From: CASICS01 sp045564455
Lineage (GTDB): Bacteria; Pseudomonadota; Gammaproteobacteria; Magnimaribacterales; AG-339-G14
Length of the DNA: 64,000 bases
Direction: 5' to 3'
NCBI GenBank assembly: GCA_045564455.1
Contig: JBJLHG010000002.1
Span: forward strand, 124,001-188,000
Shown: piece by piece, positions 44,189 to 53,621 of the stretch
Layout: the number at the start of each line of letters is the position of its first letter
Position numbering within the stretch: position 1 is the first letter of the stretch
Program-made: the position numbers and the translations under genes
The notes under the pieces: model-generated
Seen by the model: only the letters and a program-made list of their open reading frames with translations
What the model was told of the DNA's origin: nothing
Databases searched by the model: none

Positions 44189-45196
44189 ATGAGACAAATT
44201 CAACTAACAAAACCTGGTGGCTTAGAAAACTTACTGATATGCGAGGCAGAAATGCCTATCCCAAAATCGGATGAAGTCGTCATAAAAATCTCTGCGAGTA
44301 GTTTAAATTATCATGACCTAATGGTTGCTTTAGGTTTAATACCTACTGATGACAAACGAGTTCCTTTATCAGATGCCGCTGGCAAAATAGTTGAAGTAGG
44401 CTCTGACGTATCAACTTGGCAGGTTGGTGATGAGGTTATGAGTGTGTGTTTTCCAAATTGGCAAAGTGGCCCTCCTAAATATGAACTATTGAGTTTTATT
44501 GGAGATAATCAAGATGGCTATGCTGCGGAACATATAGCTATTTCCGCTAAAGCTATCACTAGAATTCCTAAAGATTTTACTCTGAAAGAAGCGGCCACTC
44601 TTCCGTGTGCTGGTTTGACCGCATGGCGCGCCCTCATCGATGAAGGCAAATTAAAGTCAGGCGAATCGGTATTGGTTCAAGGGACTGGCGGAGTTTCAAT
44701 TTTCGCACTTCAATTGGCTAAATCTATGGGAGCAAAGGTTATTGCCACCTCTTCATCTGCTGAAAAGTTAGAAAAACTCAAGGAGCTTGGAGCCGATGAA
44801 TTAATTAATTATAAAGAAACACCAGAATGGGGTAAGGAAGTTTTAGCAAAGACCAATAATGAAGGTGTCGACCACGTGATAGAAGTTGGTGGTGGTGGAA
44901 CTTTTGGTGAGTCCGTTAGAGCTGCAAAATTAGGTGGTCACATTGCTCTCATTGGAGTTTTAAGCGGTCCAGCTGTAAGTGAAATAATTTTACCTAGAAT
45001 ATTTCTCAAACAAATACGCTTGAGTGGTATTGCTATGGCTAATCAAGAATCTCAAATGGCTATGGTTGAATATTTAGATAAAACTGATATTAAACCGGTG
45101 ATCAGTGATTCTTTTGACCTTGCTAATTTGGCTGATGCTTTTCAACATCAGATAGATAACAAACACTTTGGTAAAATTTCTATCACCATGGACTAA
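44189..45196 (+). CDS. Medium-chain (zinc-independent) alcohol dehydrogenase-like oxidoreductase
   Basis: A 335-residue MDR-family protein: GroES-like N-terminal domain (residues 20-130) and a Rossmann domain with VLVQGTGGVSIFALQLAKSMGA. The catalytic zinc cysteine position reads Tyr/His (NYHDL) and there is no four-cysteine structural loop, so it is probably a zinc-free NADPH enzyme acting on enones, quinones or enoyl thioesters. It has a good ribosome site (AAGGAG) and is followed 8 bases later by a GMC oxidoreductase, a likely functional partner in alcohol/aldehyde oxidation. Confidence 0.9.
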   Translation: MRQIQLTKPGGLENLLICEAEMPIPKSDEVVIKISASSLNYHDLMVALGLIPTDDKRVPLSDAAGKIVEVGSDVSTWQVGDEVMSVCFPNWQSGPPKYELLSFIGDNQDGYAAEHIAISAKAITRIPKDFTLKEAATLPCAGLTAWRALIDEGKLKSGESVLVQGTGGVSIFALQLAKSMGAKVIATSSSAEKLEKLKELGADELINYKETPEWGKEVLAKTNNEGVDHVIEVGGGGTFGESVRAAKLGGHIALIGVLSGPAVSEIILPRIFLKQIRLSGIAMANQESQMAMVEYLDKTDIKPVISDSFDLANLADAFQHQIDNKHFGKISITMD

Positions 45197-45204
45197 AGAA
45201 AAAA

Positions 45205-46881
45205 ATGCAAGATTTTGATTTTATAATTTTAGGAGGTGGATCTGCCGGTTGTGTTCTGGCAAATCGATTAAGTGAAAATCCGAATCACTCGGTATGTCTC
45301 ATAGAAGCTGGCTCGAAAGATAATAGCTTCATGATTAAAACGCCAGCCATGTTTGCTTTTATGGGCGATAAGAGCAAATACAATTGGGCTTTTTTAACTG
45401 AACCTCAAAAGGCTTTTGCAAGTGAGAAAACCTTAGAGCCTGAGGTTGCAGTCGTTGATACGACAGGTCAAATCCATAAAATTCAAGAAGAAACTGAAGA
45501 ACACCGACGCGGATATCAACCGAGAGGAAAAACTTTAGGCGGATCAAGCTCTATCAATGCCATGCTTTATGTAAGAGGACATCGATGGGATTATGATCAT
45601 TGGGCAAATCTTGGCAATGAGGGTTGGTCTTACGATGAAGTGCTGCCCTATTTTAAAAAATCTGAACATAACGAAACCATTGATAATGAATATCATGGTC
45701 AAAATGGTCCGTTGAATGTGACAGATATTCCACATAAAAATAGATTTGTAGATTATTTTGTAGAGGCGGCTTCAAAACTCTATAAATATAATGACGACTA
45801 CAATGGAGCTGATCAAGAAGGGGTTGGTGTTTACCAAACAACTCAGAAAAATGGGAAACGATGGAGCGCTTCAGCTGCTTACCTTCATCCTGTTTTGGAC
45901 AGGCCTAATCTAAAGATTTTCACTGATACCACAATTGATAGAGTAGTTTTTGATGGCAACAAAGCAGATACAATTGAGTGCTTGGATAAAACCAAAAATC
46001 CTTTTAATTTGAAAATAAACAAAGAAGTTATTTTGTCTTCAGGAGCCTTCGGCTCTCCGCAAATACTTCTTCGATCTGGCATAGGCCCTGCTGATGAATT
46101 GAAGAAACACGGAATAGATTCAGTACTAAACATTCCTGGGGTTGGAAAGAACTTACAAGACCACATTGATTATATAAGCGTCTTTAAACACAAGAGTTCA
46201 GATTTAATTGGATTCTCATTGAAATCAATTTTTTATAGGTTCCCTTTAGAAATTTTGAGATATGTTTTTTTTAAGACTGGTCAATTTACTACGACAGTTG
46301 CAGAAGGAATGGGCTTTATAAAGTCATCTCCTGATGAAGAAATTCCAGACTTACAATTACACTTTTGTGTTGCGCCAGTGAAAGATCACGGCAGAGAGTT
46401 TCTTTATGGTAATGGCTTAAGTTCTCATGTGTGTCTGCTTAGGCCAAAATCTAGAGGTGAGGTTACTTTGAATTCAAGCGATCCATTTGCAGCTCCAAAA
46501 ATTGATCCAAAATTTTTATCTGAACGTGCTGATGTCGATTTACTAATAACAGGCTATAAAAAAATGATGGAAATTTTAAATACCGCTCCTTTAAAAGAGC
46601 ACATTGTTGATGACCTTAAACCTGTAAATATAGAAAGTGATGAAGCTATAGAAAAAGCCATCAGAGAAGAAGCCGATACGGTTTATCATCCTGTGGGGAC
46701 TTGTAAGATGGGTAATGATGATATGAGCGTCGTCAACAAAGAACTCAAAATCCATGCCCTTGATAAAATCAGAGTAGTTGATGCATCCATCATGCCAACT
46801 TTGATCGGAGGCAATACTAATGCCCCAACCATCATGATTGCTGAAAAAGCGGCTGATATGATTAAAAGTGCTTGGGTTTGA
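45205..46881 (+). CDS. GMC-family FAD-dependent alcohol/choline dehydrogenase
   Basis: A 558-residue glucose-methanol-choline oxidoreductase. The FAD-binding GGGSAGCVLANRLSENP is at the N-terminus, GGSSSINAMLYVRGH and the second GMC signature ILSSGAFGSPQILLRSGIGP follow, and the C-terminal catalytic His/Asn region is ADTVYHPVGTCKMG and GGNTNAPTIMIAEKA. It resembles choline and long-chain alcohol dehydrogenases; without BetB or a transporter alongside, substrate assignment is open. An unusual insert of about 40 polar residues lies at residues 78-110. Confidence 0.92.
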   Translation: MQDFDFIILGGGSAGCVLANRLSENPNHSVCLIEAGSKDNSFMIKTPAMFAFMGDKSKYNWAFLTEPQKAFASEKTLEPEVAVVDTTGQIHKIQEETEEHRRGYQPRGKTLGGSSSINAMLYVRGHRWDYDHWANLGNEGWSYDEVLPYFKKSEHNETIDNEYHGQNGPLNVTDIPHKNRFVDYFVEAASKLYKYNDDYNGADQEGVGVYQTTQKNGKRWSASAAYLHPVLDRPNLKIFTDTTIDRVVFDGNKADTIECLDKTKNPFNLKINKEVILSSGAFGSPQILLRSGIGPADELKKHGIDSVLNIPGVGKNLQDHIDYISVFKHKSSDLIGFSLKSIFYRFPLEILRYVFFKTGQFTTTVAEGMGFIKSSPDEEIPDLQLHFCVAPVKDHGREFLYGNGLSSHVCLLRPKSRGEVTLNSSDPFAAPKIDPKFLSERADVDLLITGYKKMMEILNTAPLKEHIVDDLKPVNIESDEAIEKAIREEADTVYHPVGTCKMGNDDMSVVNKELKIHALDKIRVVDASIMPTLIGGNTNAPTIMIAEKAADMIKSAWV

Positions 46882-46964
46882 TGATTAAGACATTCAAACT
46901 AGAGTTGATTAAAAATAGTAATTCTTAAAGAATAAAGATATATATTTTTTTAAAGGGGAGAAAA

Positions 46965-49016
46965 ATGAAAAAAATAATTGTTTTAATATTTATTGGAATC
47001 TTAATTGGTTGTTCTGATACTCGTTTAGATATTGTTGATCACTCAATGATTACTTCCAATTCAACTTATGAAAAACCAGATTACAACGAAGACAGAAATG
47101 CCTATTTTGGTGATACTCATGTTCATACTAAGTATTCTTTCGATGCATATATTTTTGGTGTTACAGCATCCCCTGATGATGCCTATCGTTACGCTCAAGG
47201 AGAATCCATCAAGCATCCTCTAGGATTTGATATGCAAATAGATGAGCCTCTAGATTTCTATGCGGTAACTGATCATGGGTTTTTCATGGGAATGTTAAAT
47301 GGTTGGGCAGACACATCCTCTTATGCTTCTACACTTCCAGGAGCAAAACCTTTTCATAATTTAAATAGAAAAGAAAATCAAACGATTGATAGCGCCGCAG
47401 ACAGATTAGGTATGTTTCAAGTTTTGGTAAGAGATACCTTAATGGAAAGAAGACCTTGGTGGGATCCTACTTTATGGAAAGCGGTTTTAAGCAAAAATAT
47501 TTCTATGGGTTCAGAAAATTTTGATCAAGATACACACACTTCTGCTTGGGCAGATATTACCCGTGCTGCAGAAGAAGCAAATAATCCAGGTAAATTTACC
47601 ACCTTTACTGCATATGAATTTACTACCTCGACTGATGTAGAAAATGGTAACTTGCACAGAAATGTCATTTTTAAAGGTAGTAAAATTCCTTTAAGACCTC
47701 ATTCTAGAATTGATTCAATTAATCCTGAAGACCTTTGGAATTGGATGGACAACTTAAGAGAAATGGGAATTGATTCTATAGCTATCCCGCATAATTCAAA
47801 TGGCTCAAATGGAAATATGTTCGAAATGGAAACTTTTGAAGGTAAGCCCATTACTCAAGACTACGCAAAACAGAGAATGAGAAATGAACCACTGGTTGAG
47901 ATGACTCAAGTTAAAGGAACGTCTGATACTCATCCTCTTCTATCTCCTAATGATGAATTTGCAGATTTTGAAATTTACGACTACCGAATAGGATCTGTTC
48001 CTAATGCTTATAGTTATCCAGCAGGTGGGTATGTCAGAGAAGCTTATTTGAAAGGAATGCTTCTAGAGTATATGTCTCAAGGCAATCCCTATAAATTTGG
48101 ATTGATAGGAGCTAGTGATTCACATACGGGAGCCGGTGCTTATAAAGAAGATAATTATTGGTCTAAAATTGGAATCATAGATGGAACAGGGGAAACCAGA
48201 GGAAGTATTCCTTTGACTGGTGACCAACTTAACCAAGCTGGTTCTTTGGGAAATTTAGGGGTTATATATGAGGGCGATGAAGGCTCATATATAGAAGCCG
48301 GTTTCAATCAATGGGGTGCATCAGGTCTTGCTGGAGTTTGGGCAGAAGAAAATACAAGAGACTCTTTATTTTCTGCAATGAGAAGGAAAGAAACATTTGC
48401 GACTTCAGGTAATCGAATGAAAGTAAGGTTTTTTGGAGGCTTTGATACCAAAGATTTAGACTTAGATGATGAAAATTTAGTAAAAGCTGCTTATGCGAAT
48501 AGCGTTACGATGGGTGGAGAAATTTTAGCTGATGGAGCTAAAGTTCCTAGTTTCTTGGTTTGGGCTCAAAGAGATAAAAAAGGTGCTCCGCTTCAAAGGG
48601 TACAGATCATAAAAGGAACTTTAAGCAACACGGATGGCAAGCCTTCCGAAGAAATTTATGACGTCGCTTGCTCTGATGGGGCTGCCGTTGATCCTACAAC
48701 TAATAGATGTCCTGATAATGGGGCCAGAGTTGATATTGAAACCTGTGCTTTCTCAAAAAATGTAGGTTCAGCTGAACTAAAGGCTATTTGGACAGATCCT
48801 GATTTCAATGAGAATAATAGATCTTTTTATTACGTAAGAGTTTTAGAAAACCCCACTTGTCGATGGTCTACTTGGGATGCAATTCGAAGTGGTTTTAAGC
48901 CCAGAGAAGATTTGCATTCAACGATTCAAGAACGTGCATGGTCTAGTCCAATTTGGTATGTTCCAACTGGCTCTAATGAAATGGGACCTGCAAGATCTTT
49001 AATACCCGAATCGTAG
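46965..49016 (+). CDS. DUF3604 lipoprotein, PHP-like
   Basis: A 683-residue lipoprotein with lipobox LIGC (cysteine 16). The DUF3604 start NAYFGDTHVHTKYSFDAY is followed by AVTDHGFFMG, IPHNSNGSNG and IGASDSHTGAGAY, which give the histidine/aspartate pattern of a PHP-like metal phosphoesterase. The C-terminus includes a disulfide-rich stretch (DVACSDGAAVDPTTNRCPDNG). The family is common in marine bacteria but its substrate is not known. A ribosome site AAAGGGGAG precedes the ATG. It is followed 21 bases later by a parvulin gene. Confidence 0.9.
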   Translation: MKKIIVLIFIGILIGCSDTRLDIVDHSMITSNSTYEKPDYNEDRNAYFGDTHVHTKYSFDAYIFGVTASPDDAYRYAQGESIKHPLGFDMQIDEPLDFYAVTDHGFFMGMLNGWADTSSYASTLPGAKPFHNLNRKENQTIDSAADRLGMFQVLVRDTLMERRPWWDPTLWKAVLSKNISMGSENFDQDTHTSAWADITRAAEEANNPGKFTTFTAYEFTTSTDVENGNLHRNVIFKGSKIPLRPHSRIDSINPEDLWNWMDNLREMGIDSIAIPHNSNGSNGNMFEMETFEGKPITQDYAKQRMRNEPLVEMTQVKGTSDTHPLLSPNDEFADFEIYDYRIGSVPNAYSYPAGGYVREAYLKGMLLEYMSQGNPYKFGLIGASDSHTGAGAYKEDNYWSKIGIIDGTGETRGSIPLTGDQLNQAGSLGNLGVIYEGDEGSYIEAGFNQWGASGLAGVWAEENTRDSLFSAMRRKETFATSGNRMKVRFFGGFDTKDLDLDDENLVKAAYANSVTMGGEILADGAKVPSFLVWAQRDKKGAPLQRVQIIKGTLSNTDGKPSEEIYDVACSDGAAVDPTTNRCPDNGARVDIETCAFSKNVGSAELKAIWTDPDFNENNRSFYYVRVLENPTCRWSTWDAIRSGFKPREDLHSTIQERAWSSPIWYVPTGSNEMGPARSLIPES

Positions 49017-49037
49017 AATCTTGTAATTAATCATCTT

Positions 49038-49838
49038 ATGCAAAAAAAACTAATCTTTTTTTTAGGTATAGGCTTATCGATTTTTTTAATCGACCTTTTT
49101 CTTAATCCACCAGAAGAGGAAAAAACTATATTTGTTAGCAATGAGGAAGTCATGAGTTTGATTAATGCTTGGTCGATACAAGTCGGCAGAGATCCTAATG
49201 TGGATGAAATTAGATCAATTATTGATGGTTTAGTTGAGGAGGAAATTCTCTATCGTGAAGCGCTTAGGTTAGGTCTTGATAATGAAGATAGAATTATCAA
49301 ACGTCGCTTGGCCCAAAAACTTACTTTCTTAAGACAAGAATCAATTTCAACTGAGCCTGATGATAAAGACTTGTTGGCTCACTACAATTCAAAAATTGAT
49401 TTTTATACCAATCCTGAAAAATTTAGTTTTTCTCATCTTTATTTTTCAATTGAGAAGAATGCTTCTGAAAGAGCAAAATCAGCTTTAATTAAGATTGGAA
49501 AAAAAGAGAAATTTTTAGGTGCAGATCCTTTCTTGCTTGGTAAAAATTTTTCCAATAGATCCAAGAAAGATATTAAAAGAGATTTTGGGCCTATTTTTGT
49601 CAAAGCCTTTGATGCGCCAGAATTGAACCTATGGATAGGACCGATTAGGTCTTCATATGGCCTTCACTTAGTTAAAATTTCGGAAAGTTCTCCAAGCTAT
49701 CTTCCTGAATTTGAAGAAATTAGACCTCAAGTAAAAATAGATTATTTGTTGCAACAAAGAGACTCTCAAATCAAAGGTTATTTAGAAGAGCTAAAATCCG
49801 AATATAAAGTTGTATTAAATCCTAGTTTTGTAAATTAA
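49038..49838 (+). CDS. Membrane-anchored parvulin-type peptidyl-prolyl isomerase
   Basis: A 266-residue PpiC/SurA-like protein. Residues 5-23 form a membrane anchor or signal; residues 35-110 the helical SurA-N-like chaperone part (DGLVEEEILYREALRLGLDNEDRIIKRRLAQK) and residues 125-215 the parvulin domain with a reduced active site (FSFSHLYFS ... GPIRSSYGLHLVKI). It is translated between a DUF3604 lipoprotein and a HupE-like protein, with no gap before the latter; it may help fold the secreted partner. Confidence 0.85.
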   Translation: MQKKLIFFLGIGLSIFLIDLFLNPPEEEKTIFVSNEEVMSLINAWSIQVGRDPNVDEIRSIIDGLVEEEILYREALRLGLDNEDRIIKRRLAQKLTFLRQESISTEPDDKDLLAHYNSKIDFYTNPEKFSFSHLYFSIEKNASERAKSALIKIGKKEKFLGADPFLLGKNFSNRSKKDIKRDFGPIFVKAFDAPELNLWIGPIRSSYGLHLVKISESSPSYLPEFEEIRPQVKIDYLLQQRDSQIKGYLEELKSEYKVVLNPSFVN

Positions 49839-50795
49839 ATGAACCTGAAAATTAAGTTAATTGGGTTTGTTTTATTTTGCTTCTCTTTGAATTCTTCAAG
49901 TCATGAATTTAATCCAGCTCATCTTATTATTAATGAAAACTCTAACTTTGTTTATGAAGCTAAATGGATGTACCCAATCAAAACTATTGGAAATAGAGCT
50001 AGCTTAATATTTCCAGAAAGTTGCGAACCATTAAGTCAAAAACCTTTTTATAAAGGTAAATATTCAATAGAAGAAATAATGCTCAATTGTGAAACATCAT
50101 TGAGAGGACAATCTATAGGAGTTACTGGATTAAGCGTTCTCAACGATGCACTTGTTACGATTAATTTTAACGATGAGACTAGATTTGAAGGATTAATGAA
50201 TTTAAAAGTGCCGATAATAAGAATACCTGCAGATGAGCAGACCTTCCCAACAGGCTATTTTTTCCTTGGCGTAGATCATTTGATTGGAGGTCCGGATCAT
50301 TTGTTATTTGTATTGGGCTTGTTATTTCTTGTGTTCGGATGGGCCAATCTATTAAAGACAATTACTGCATTTACTTTGGCACATAGCATCACATTAGCTA
50401 TTTCTGTTTTGGATATAATACGGCTTCCAAGTGGCAGCATAGAAGCCTTGATTGCTTTAACCATTATATATTTAGCTTTTGAAATAAAAGAAGATTCTAA
50501 ATATGAAAAAGCTCCTTGGTTAATGGCATTTGGTTTTGGCTTGCTTCATGGCTTTGGTTTTGCTGGAGCGCTTAGCGAAATTGGCATTGCTAACGATCAG
50601 TTACTTCTTTCTTTATTGTTTTTCAACATTGGTATAGAAATTGGTCAGCTTATAATGATCCCAATTTTTTTAATGGGAATCTGGATATTGAATAAATTGA
50701 AATTGGAAAAAATATCCTACACTTCTGCTTCTTATTTACTTGGAGGCATCGGAAGTTTTTGGTTGATCGAAAGAGTGCTGAGTATTGTTAGTTAA
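49839..50795 (+). CDS. HupE/UreJ_2-family membrane protein
   Basis: A 318-residue protein with a signal peptide (residues 1-22), a soluble domain of about 110 residues with two cysteines (ESCEPL, MLNCET), then six or seven membrane helices beginning at YFFLGVDHLIGGPDHLLFVLGLLF, the histidine/aspartate metal-type motif of HupE/UreJ proteins. Relatives are implicated in nickel or cobalt uptake, but this long form with periplasmic domain is uncharacterised. It is the last gene of the DUF3604-parvulin-HupE set and ends in a hairpin terminator. Confidence 0.88.
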   Translation: MNLKIKLIGFVLFCFSLNSSSHEFNPAHLIINENSNFVYEAKWMYPIKTIGNRASLIFPESCEPLSQKPFYKGKYSIEEIMLNCETSLRGQSIGVTGLSVLNDALVTINFNDETRFEGLMNLKVPIIRIPADEQTFPTGYFFLGVDHLIGGPDHLLFVLGLLFLVFGWANLLKTITAFTLAHSITLAISVLDIIRLPSGSIEALIALTIIYLAFEIKEDSKYEKAPWLMAFGFGLLHGFGFAGALSEIGIANDQLLLSLLFFNIGIEIGQLIMIPIFLMGIWILNKLKLEKISYTSASYLLGGIGSFWLIERVLSIVS

Positions 50796-50822
50796 AAAAA
50801 GGCTGCCAAAGCAGCCTTTTTT
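50794..50822. terminator. Bidirectional rho-independent terminator
   Basis: Stem GGCTGC (50801-50806) and GCAGCC (50811-50816), loop CAAA, with seven A before and six T after. It lies between the convergent HupE-like gene and the lipoprotein gene at 50827. Confidence 0.92.
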
Positions 50823-50826
50823 ATTT

Positions 50827-51642
50827 TTAAGTTAAAGGGATCTCACCTGAAACATAATTTTCTGGAACTTCACAAGTTGAAATTTTTTTAAACTCATCAT
50901 CAACATTTTTTGCATTGGATAAGTACTGTTCAAATCCGGTATCTCTTTGTTCGGCTGTTTGATTAAAATTTCCCCAAAAGAAATCAGGTTTTTCTTGTCC
51001 TTCGGGATAGTTATCTGGATCTGGAGCAAGTACAACATAGCCATATGGACCATTATTTGCATCCGGAGTATTTAGGTAATCTTCGAACTTTTCAATGGTA
51101 GCTCTTAAATCTTTTGGACCGTATCCTTCATTGTAATTACAGGCCTGGTAATCTGAAGAGAAGTTAGAAGTATCGAACTCTCCAAAAGAATCTACTGATC
51201 TTCTTGCATAAGCATCAAATGAATAAACACTTTCCGTATTACAATTTAGAATATTTAAATTTTCTTCAGTCCATTCATTAGCTTTATCATAACCTGTCCA
51301 AGTTTCCCAAGCGCTAGCTGCATCTGCTTTTGAATTCCATACCAACTGCCAAAAGCCATCTTCCGTATCTGTTTCTTTTGGATCCTCGTGCACGAGTCCC
51401 CACGCAGATACTAATGGCGAGCTAGTCTCTTCTAAAAGAACCTGCCAAGTTGGTAACATGACTGAGTTAAAAGCCTCAATAGAATAATCAGGGCCTTGTG
51501 TGCAGGGAATATATTCCATATAAAATTTTTGCGGGTACTCTTCAGATCCTAAAGCAGAATAAGGATTACTAGCTTCTTTGCTGCACGCAGCGACAAATAA
51601 TGCGATCAGAATTATTGATGCAATGAGTGTGTGTTTTTTCAT
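50827..51642 (-). CDS. Lipoprotein of unknown function
   Basis: A 271-residue lipoprotein with lipobox FVAAC (cysteine 20). The mature part has four further cysteines (IPCTQ, ILNCNT, YQACNY, STCEVP) and two halves of about 110 residues rich in Trp and Tyr. The phrase WNSKADAASAWETW and the overall two-unit plan resemble the secreted proteins at 37160-39307, so it may belong to the same superfamily; this is inference. An AAGGAG precedes the ATG. It is a single-gene transcript with a terminator at its end. Confidence 0.75.
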   Translation of the reverse strand: MKKHTLIASIILIALFVAACSKEASNPYSALGSEEYPQKFYMEYIPCTQGPDYSIEAFNSVMLPTWQVLLEETSSPLVSAWGLVHEDPKETDTEDGFWQLVWNSKADAASAWETWTGYDKANEWTEENLNILNCNTESVYSFDAYARRSVDSFGEFDTSNFSSDYQACNYNEGYGPKDLRATIEKFEDYLNTPDANNGPYGYVVLAPDPDNYPEGQEKPDFFWGNFNQTAEQRDTGFEQYLSNAKNVDDEFKKISTCEVPENYVSGEIPLT

Positions 51643-51707
51643 TTTTATCTCTCCTTAAAAAAATCAGTTTTAAGTATCAATCTAAATGCAAAAGATATCA
51701 ACTCGAT

Positions 51708-52271
51708 TTAAATGATTTCAATTATTTCATCAAAGTCATATCTTGGCGCTCTGGGTCTTGTTTGATTTTCATCTCCATAACCTAAGTTACAAAGAAAATT
51801 ACTTTTCCAATTTTTGTCTGCAAAAAATTCATTGTCTAAACCATTATTATCAAATCCGCTCATTGGTCCTGTGCCCAACCCTAAAGCATGTGCTGCTTTT
51901 ATAAAATAACCTCCTTGAAGTGAGGAGTTTCTGAAGGCAGTTTGATAAGTAAAATCAGGATTATCTTTAAAAAGAAAACTCACATCCATAGCTGGAAAAT
52001 TTTTTGGTAAATCTTCATAGAAAGATAAATCCATAGCTAGAATTGCTGTAACTGGCGCGCTCATAGTTTTTTCTACATTTGTTTCCAGGATAAAAGGCTT
52101 GAGTCGCTCTTTAGCTTCTTTGGACTTGATAAAGCTAATTCTAAGAGGCTGACAATTAAATGAGGTTGCATTATTTTTTACATAATCGTAAAGCTCTTTA
52201 AGAACATCATTGTTAATTTCTTTGTTCTGAAATCCATAAAAAGTTTTATTTTCGGTGAATATTTTTTTCAT
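51708..52271 (-). CDS. Nitroreductase family protein, RutE/HadB-like
   Basis: A 187-residue FMN-dependent oxidoreductase. The sequence layout (N-terminal NATSFNCQPLRISFI, central FRNSSLQGGYFIKAAHALGLGTGPMSGFDNNGLD and C-terminal NLGYGDENQTRPRAPR) matches the malonic-semialdehyde reductase/RutE group. No other pyrimidine-degradation gene is nearby, so a general enal or semialdehyde reduction role is as likely. It overlaps the GST gene by 4 bases on the same strand. Confidence 0.88.
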   Translation of the reverse strand: MKKIFTENKTFYGFQNKEINNDVLKELYDYVKNNATSFNCQPLRISFIKSKEAKERLKPFILETNVEKTMSAPVTAILAMDLSFYEDLPKNFPAMDVSFLFKDNPDFTYQTAFRNSSLQGGYFIKAAHALGLGTGPMSGFDNNGLDNEFFADKNWKSNFLCNLGYGDENQTRPRAPRYDFDEIIEII

Positions 52272-53125
52272 ATCTGTTCTCTTATTTTACTTTTCAAAAT
52301 TTCTAAATGAGGATTTATGTTATTTGAGAAAGCTTTTTCTAATGCGTCTTCGTGATCTCTAAAATCTAAAATCCCCTTTTGAAAACTAGGTCTCTTTTTC
52401 AATCTATTCCAATAAGCATTTATTTTAGGCAGTTCTGACATCTCTAAAATAGAGTCTAATTTAAGATCAACCATTCTATAAAAGCAGCACATTAAATTTA
52501 TATCGGCATGATTGAAATCGCCAAATAAATAATTCTTATCATCAAGGCTGTTCTCTAATTCAATCAATGAATCTGTCAACGCCTTATAGCCCATTGGGCC
52601 AACTTTATTTTTTATCGAAAAGAAGTACATCGAAATGAATGCCATTTTTCTTTCCCGTCTCGGGTGTTTTCTAAAAATGTTCCAGATAGCTTTGAAGCTT
52701 AGTTTTTTTATTAAAGTCTCTATTAAACCTAATGAAAAAATGGGTATTGCGGTGCCTAAACTCTTACCCAAAGGTACGCCTTCGGTAACGGTAGTTTCGT
52801 AGACCCATTTTTTTAATTTTTCTCTTTCTTCTTCTTCAGCAGGCCATAAATTAATATTATTTTTTCCTTCTAACTTGTCTAATCGTTCAATGATATAAGC
52901 ACTATCTCGAACGATTTCGTCATCTATTTTAAGAACAGGAACCACGCCTGTTGGATTTATATTTTTTAAATAATCTTTGTCTAAGTTATCAGCCTCTTCG
53001 TAATGATCGCATAATTTCATAGGTATATGATCAAACTCTAGACCTTTCTCATATAAGGCAACTCTTACCATTTGACTACAAAGAGACCAATTCGCATGAT
53101 ATAAAACTAGTTTGGCCTGACTCAT
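52268..53125 (-). CDS. Glutathione S-transferase-like protein
   Basis: A 285-residue GST-fold protein. The N-terminal thioredoxin-like domain (residues 4-82) has HANWSLCSQMVRVALYEKGL, where a Ser/Cys pair can serve in glutathione activation, and NPTGVVPVLKIDDEIVRDSAYIIERLD, the usual glutathione site; the C-terminal helical domain has FGDFNHADINLMCCFYR. It is longer than a standard 210-residue GST because of inserted helices at residues 120-180. It precedes the nitroreductase gene, a common detoxification pairing. Confidence 0.88.
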   Translation of the reverse strand: MSQAKLVLYHANWSLCSQMVRVALYEKGLEFDHIPMKLCDHYEEADNLDKDYLKNINPTGVVPVLKIDDEIVRDSAYIIERLDKLEGKNNINLWPAEEEEREKLKKWVYETTVTEGVPLGKSLGTAIPIFSLGLIETLIKKLSFKAIWNIFRKHPRRERKMAFISMYFFSIKNKVGPMGYKALTDSLIELENSLDDKNYLFGDFNHADINLMCCFYRMVDLKLDSILEMSELPKINAYWNRLKKRPSFQKGILDFRDHEDALEKAFSNNINPHLEILKSKIREQI

Positions 53126-53208
53126 AATTTTCGTATTGATTGTCTTTTCGATATTATGTCACTTTTAAAATTTTGCTGCATCGCAGGATTAATGAATTAT
53201 TTTTTTAC

Positions 53209-53214
53209 TATAAT
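53209..53214 (+). promoter_or_regulatory. Candidate -10 box for the 53241 gene
   Basis: An exact TATAAT 26 bases upstream of the ATG in the divergent spacer. No convincing -35 element sits at 16-18 bases, so the promoter is only half supported. Confidence 0.35.
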
Positions 53215-53240
53215 GATTTGATTTATTTTAAGATAAACAA

Positions 53241-53621
53241 ATGTTAGACAAAACTTTCCTTTTTCTTTTTGGTGTCGAATGGCTTGGTTTCGGAATAATG
53301 GGACTTTTTTTCCCGGAAATAATTTCTAATTTATTTGGTGTTCAAGAGCCTTCCTTGCTTTATTTAAATGAAACTAGGGCTCTATATTGTTTCTTTGCAA
53401 TCTTAGGAACTATGTCGCTTATATCTATGTATAAGCCTAAATTAAGGAAAAAAGTATATTTAACTTTTTCTATTTTGCTAGGAAGCTTTTTAATCGGTAG
53501 ATTGTTTAGCTTTGCATTGGATGGAAGCTTTAATAGCACCACCTTTTATGTATTTATAAATGAACTGATAGTTTTTATTATTGCTTATTGGCGTTATTCA
53601 AAACGCGATTTCATTTTTTAA
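53241..53621 (+). CDS. Small four-helix membrane protein, DUF4345-like
   Basis: A 126-residue inner-membrane protein with four hydrophobic helices (about residues 8-30, 44-62, 70-90 and 98-118). The start FLFGVEWLGFGIMGLFFPEIISNLFGV and the LNETRALY segment resemble DUF4345 proteins, whose function is unknown. It converges on the dienelactone-hydrolase-like gene with an 11-base overlap. Confidence 0.65.
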   Translation: MLDKTFLFLFGVEWLGFGIMGLFFPEIISNLFGVQEPSLLYLNETRALYCFFAILGTMSLISMYKPKLRKKVYLTFSILLGSFLIGRLFSFALDGSFNSTTFYVFINELIVFIIAYWRYSKRDFIF

